Below are positions 32,554 to 34,388 of a DNA stretch of 34,388 nucleotides, one piece after another. The notes under the pieces were generated by a model. It saw nothing but the letters and a program-made list of their open reading frames with translations. It searched no databases and was not told the DNA's origin. Position numbers and translations under genes: made by a program. The first letter of the stretch is position 1, and the number at the start of each line of letters is the position of its first letter. The stretch covers positions 1-34,388 of the forward strand of contig JAIECJ010000035.1 in assembly GCA_029068555.1 (NCBI GenBank), given 5' to 3'. Source of the DNA: Lachnospiraceae bacterium (GTDB taxonomy: Bacteria; Bacillota; Clostridia; Lachnospirales; Lachnospiraceae).

Positions 32554-33018
32554 ATGCAGGATAGCCTTAGACTTTCAAGGGATGAGATTATCATTTGTTA
32601 CAAGGATGATGTGGAAAGACTGATGAAATATCTGTCGTGGCTTCAGAACAAGAGCGGTACCGCTGCGTCGGATATATATAGCGGAGAGGGAATCGAGAAA
32701 ACCTCCATGGCAGTTCCGGTTTATGACGCAACACTGCTTCGTTTTATCAAAGAAATCAAGACAACAGATTTTTTAAACAGAAATTATGTGTATACCTTTT
32801 CGCGATACCGCATCAAGACGCCGGCGGATGAACTTCGCGTGATAAGTGCATGCTCTTTGCAGGAGATAACTGTTTTGGGAGATATTCTGTCAAAATATGT
32901 TCTTCGCGGTGACATAAAGGGCGCTGTCTGGGCGGAAGGAGTTCAAAACGGAGTGTATCTGGCACTTCTTTTGAAACTGAAGGAATTAATGGAAATCAGA
33001 AAGCCACTGGAATATTAA
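32554..33018 (+). CDS. Conserved hypothetical protein (possibly DUF6508-like)
   Basis: A 154-residue soluble protein that I cannot name with confidence. The central part has AVPVYDATLLRFIKEIKTTD, then NRNYVYTFSRYRIKTPADEL, and the end DILSKYVLRGDIKGAVWAEG leads into a helical LALLLKLKELMEI. This pattern resembles the DUF6508 proteins of Clostridia as I remember them. There is no membrane segment or known catalytic motif. ATG 32554 follows GGGAGGGACTGAC and is preferred over the TTG at 32500. It is 18 bp ahead of a TetR-type gene and is likely co-transcribed. Confidence 0.75.
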   Translation: MQDSLRLSRDEIIICYKDDVERLMKYLSWLQNKSGTAASDIYSGEGIEKTSMAVPVYDATLLRFIKEIKTTDFLNRNYVYTFSRYRIKTPADELRVISACSLQEITVLGDILSKYVLRGDIKGAVWAEGVQNGVYLALLLKLKELMEIRKPLEY

Positions 33019-33036
33019 GACAGGAGCATATGAGTC

Positions 33037-33624
33037 ATGGGAGACAAATCAGTACAGAAAAGAAAGTATATAATAGAGAGAGCACGAAATGTATTTTACA
33101 GGAACGGATACCGGACTGTCACGATGAAAGATATTGTTGAGGCATGTGATATCAGCCGTGGTGGTCTTTATCTGTATTTTTCCAATACAAAAGAGCTTTT
33201 TGAAGCGGTGCTTGAGGAGGAATGTGCTGATGTGGGAGCGGTTATGGTAAAAGCACAGGCGGCTCACGCTACACCAGGCGAAATGATGCTGAATTACCTT
33301 GATGAACAGAAAAAAGTAATTTTGCGGAAAAAGGATAATATTACAGCAGCGATATATGAATACTTGTTTGAGAATAAACCTGTAAGGAGTGATAATCCTG
33401 TCAAAAAGCTGTTTCAGAAGAATGTAACAGCTTTGGAGAAGCTGATAGCGGACGGTGTGGAGCAGGAATGGATGGTGTGCGAGGATACAGCGGAAGCGGC
33501 GCGCAATATTGCATATACAATAGAGGGACTTAAGGTGTCTGCACAGACAATAGGAGTCACGGCGGAAGCGGTTGACAGGGAAATTGAATATATTATGGGG
33601 ACGCTGGGCATGGTAATTAAATAA
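33037..33624 (+). CDS. TetR/AcrR family transcriptional regulator
   Basis: A 195-residue regulator. The N-terminal HTH is classic: ARNVFYRNGYRTVTMKDIVE then CDISRGGLYLYFSNTKELFE. The rest is a helical ligand-binding and dimer domain with no recognisable ligand. AGGAG lies 11 nt before the start. Neighbours are the 154-residue protein upstream and, past a terminator, a thioesterase; either could be a target. Confidence 0.92.
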   Translation: MGDKSVQKRKYIIERARNVFYRNGYRTVTMKDIVEACDISRGGLYLYFSNTKELFEAVLEEECADVGAVMVKAQAAHATPGEMMLNYLDEQKKVILRKKDNITAAIYEYLFENKPVRSDNPVKKLFQKNVTALEKLIADGVEQEWMVCEDTAEAARNIAYTIEGLKVSAQTIGVTAEAVDREIEYIMGTLGMVIK

Positions 33625-33650
33625 ATGTACAATGAAGAAAAGGATGAGAG

Positions 33651-33683
33651 AGCATGGTTAGAATAAAATATACCATGCTTTTC
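33651..33683 (+). terminator. Terminator after the TetR gene
   Basis: AGCATGGT/ACCATGCT 8-bp perfect stem with a 13-nt AT-rich loop, followed by TTTTC. Confidence 0.65.
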
Positions 33684-33714
33684 ACATATCATAATAGACA
33701 AAGGGGAGAGTACA

Positions 33715-34137
33715 ATGCAGGGTACACACGATACGAAAGAAATGGAAGGGATAACGCTTGAAGCGGTGCGGGAAAAGTTTTCAAGGGATCGTTTCGCTAC
33801 TGTAAACGGAGCAGTGATAGACGCGGTGGATGAGGGATATGCCCAATGCTCTATGGAGCTGAACGAGACACATCGAAACGCACTGGGAGCAGTTATGGGT
33901 GGAGCAATTTTTACATTGGCGGACTTTGCCTTTGCGGTAGCGTCGAACTGGAACAAAAAACCACAGGTGTCGCTTAATGCGTCCATAAACTTTCTTGGGA
34001 GGGCAAAAGGCGATAAACTGATCGCCAAAGCACAGAAAATCAAAGAGGGGAGAGCTACTTGTTATTATGAAGTGAAGGTAAGCGATGAACTAGGGAATCA
34101 GGTGGCACATATGACTTCTGGCGGATTTGTATTGTAA
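33715..34137 (+). CDS. PaaI-type hotdog-fold thioesterase
   Basis: A 140-residue single hotdog domain. HRNALGAVMGGAIFTLADFA is the helix-containing core with the conserved Gly-Gly and Asp, and SLNASINFLGRAKGDKLIAK is the next strand pair. PaaI-like enzymes hydrolyse acyl- or phenylacetyl-CoA esters; the substrate is unknown. GGGGAGAG precedes the start. It is preceded by a terminator, so it must have its own promoter, which I cannot identify with confidence in the 30-bp gap. Confidence 0.9.
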   Translation: MQGTHDTKEMEGITLEAVREKFSRDRFATVNGAVIDAVDEGYAQCSMELNETHRNALGAVMGGAIFTLADFAFAVASNWNKKPQVSLNASINFLGRAKGDKLIAKAQKIKEGRATCYYEVKVSDELGNQVAHMTSGGFVL

Positions 34138-34189
34138 TTGAAATATTTGCATAAAGCGGTATCATATTAATAAAAAAGGAAAGAATATT

Positions 34190-34388
34190 AGAGCGTGTTT
34201 GAAAAATCATTCCTGCCACCTGCATAACAACGCTAAAGCGTCGTATTCACCACCTTGCGTGATATTTGCGCCAAATTCAGTCAACATAAGGCATTGCCCT
34301 TTATGCCTTTGCCCCTATGCCTCCTTCATTTGGCACAAATCTCCCACAAACTGTGACGCACATCTGGCAGAAAGCATTTTTCAAACAC
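34190..34388. mobile_element. Inverted-repeat element of about 200 bp at the window end
   Basis: GTGTTTGAAAAAT (34195-34207) is the exact reverse complement of 34376-34388. The arms stay complementary inward: CTGCCA with TGGCAG, and ATTTGCGCCAAAT with ATTTGGCACAAAT. A central AAGGCAT/ATGCCTT hairpin (34288-34309) completes a long imperfect stem. It encodes no protein. The right end reaches the window edge and may continue with GCTCT, the complement of the left AGAGC. Related ends occur at 18469 and at the yigZ stop (857). Confidence 0.7.

Overview
The window looks like chromosomal DNA of a low-to-mid GC Gram-positive anaerobe of the class Clostridia, most likely a Lachnospiraceae gut bacterium. 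The reasons are the cysE-cysS-mrnC-rlmB-sigH cluster typical of Firmicutes, the sporulation-type sigma factor, strong GGAGG-type ribosome binding sites, a VanZ-family protein, a DUF3048 protein, a CmpB-type membrane protein, a NatB-CPBP fusion and many small dispersed inverted repeats. The family-level call rests on recall of protein families, not on a search. I see no prophage, CRISPR array, intact insertion sequence or rRNA operon.

Layout. 0.2-4.7 kb: a YigZ/IMPACT protein, a two-gene NatAB-like ABC exporter whose permease is fused to a CPBP protease domain, and a convergent AraC-family regulator. 5.1-8.3 kb: a GGDEF protein with a degenerate second GGDEF-like half, an orphan L-arabinose isomerase, and a truncated S8 peptidase prodomain on the minus strand. 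8.4-11.8 kb: a small inverted-repeat element, a methyl-accepting chemotaxis protein, a second S8 peptidase fragment, a 150-nt imperfect hairpin and a small membrane protein. 12.0-16.5 kb: ACT-domain regulator, homoserine dehydrogenase, aspartate kinase and a MATE transporter, all on the plus strand, forming the aspartate-family amino-acid block. 16.7-19.2 kb: tRNA-Leu(UAG), a small ORF, thymidine kinase, and on the minus strand a CYTH protein and a CmpB-type membrane protein. 19.4-30.4 kb: a dense plus-strand run of housekeeping genes: phosphohexomutase, ispF, a GNAT acetyltransferase, deoD, cysE, cysS, mrnC, rlmB, sigH, recQ and DUF3048. 30.4-34.4 kb: an esterase, VanZ (minus), an unknown protein, a TetR regulator, a PaaI-type thioesterase and a terminal inverted-repeat element.

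How they work together. cysE feeds cysteine synthesis and sits beside cysS, which consumes cysteine. mrnC and rlmB both act on 23S rRNA. ACT protein, Hom and aspartate kinase supply the threonine/methionine/lysine branch, and the MATE protein may be an export partner (inference).

The least ordinary content is not protein coding. There are at least two families of short inverted-repeat elements. One has copies that are 71/73 and 75/76 identical where they can be compared, which points to recent movement or gene conversion. There is also a long hairpin of unknown role, and an S8 peptidase gene whose two pieces abut in protein order but lie on opposite strands 2.3 kb apart, consistent with an inversion carrying the chemoreceptor gene. 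I found no clear multi-gene system that I would call new. Start codons were chosen by ribosome binding site and family alignment and are noted where uncertain.
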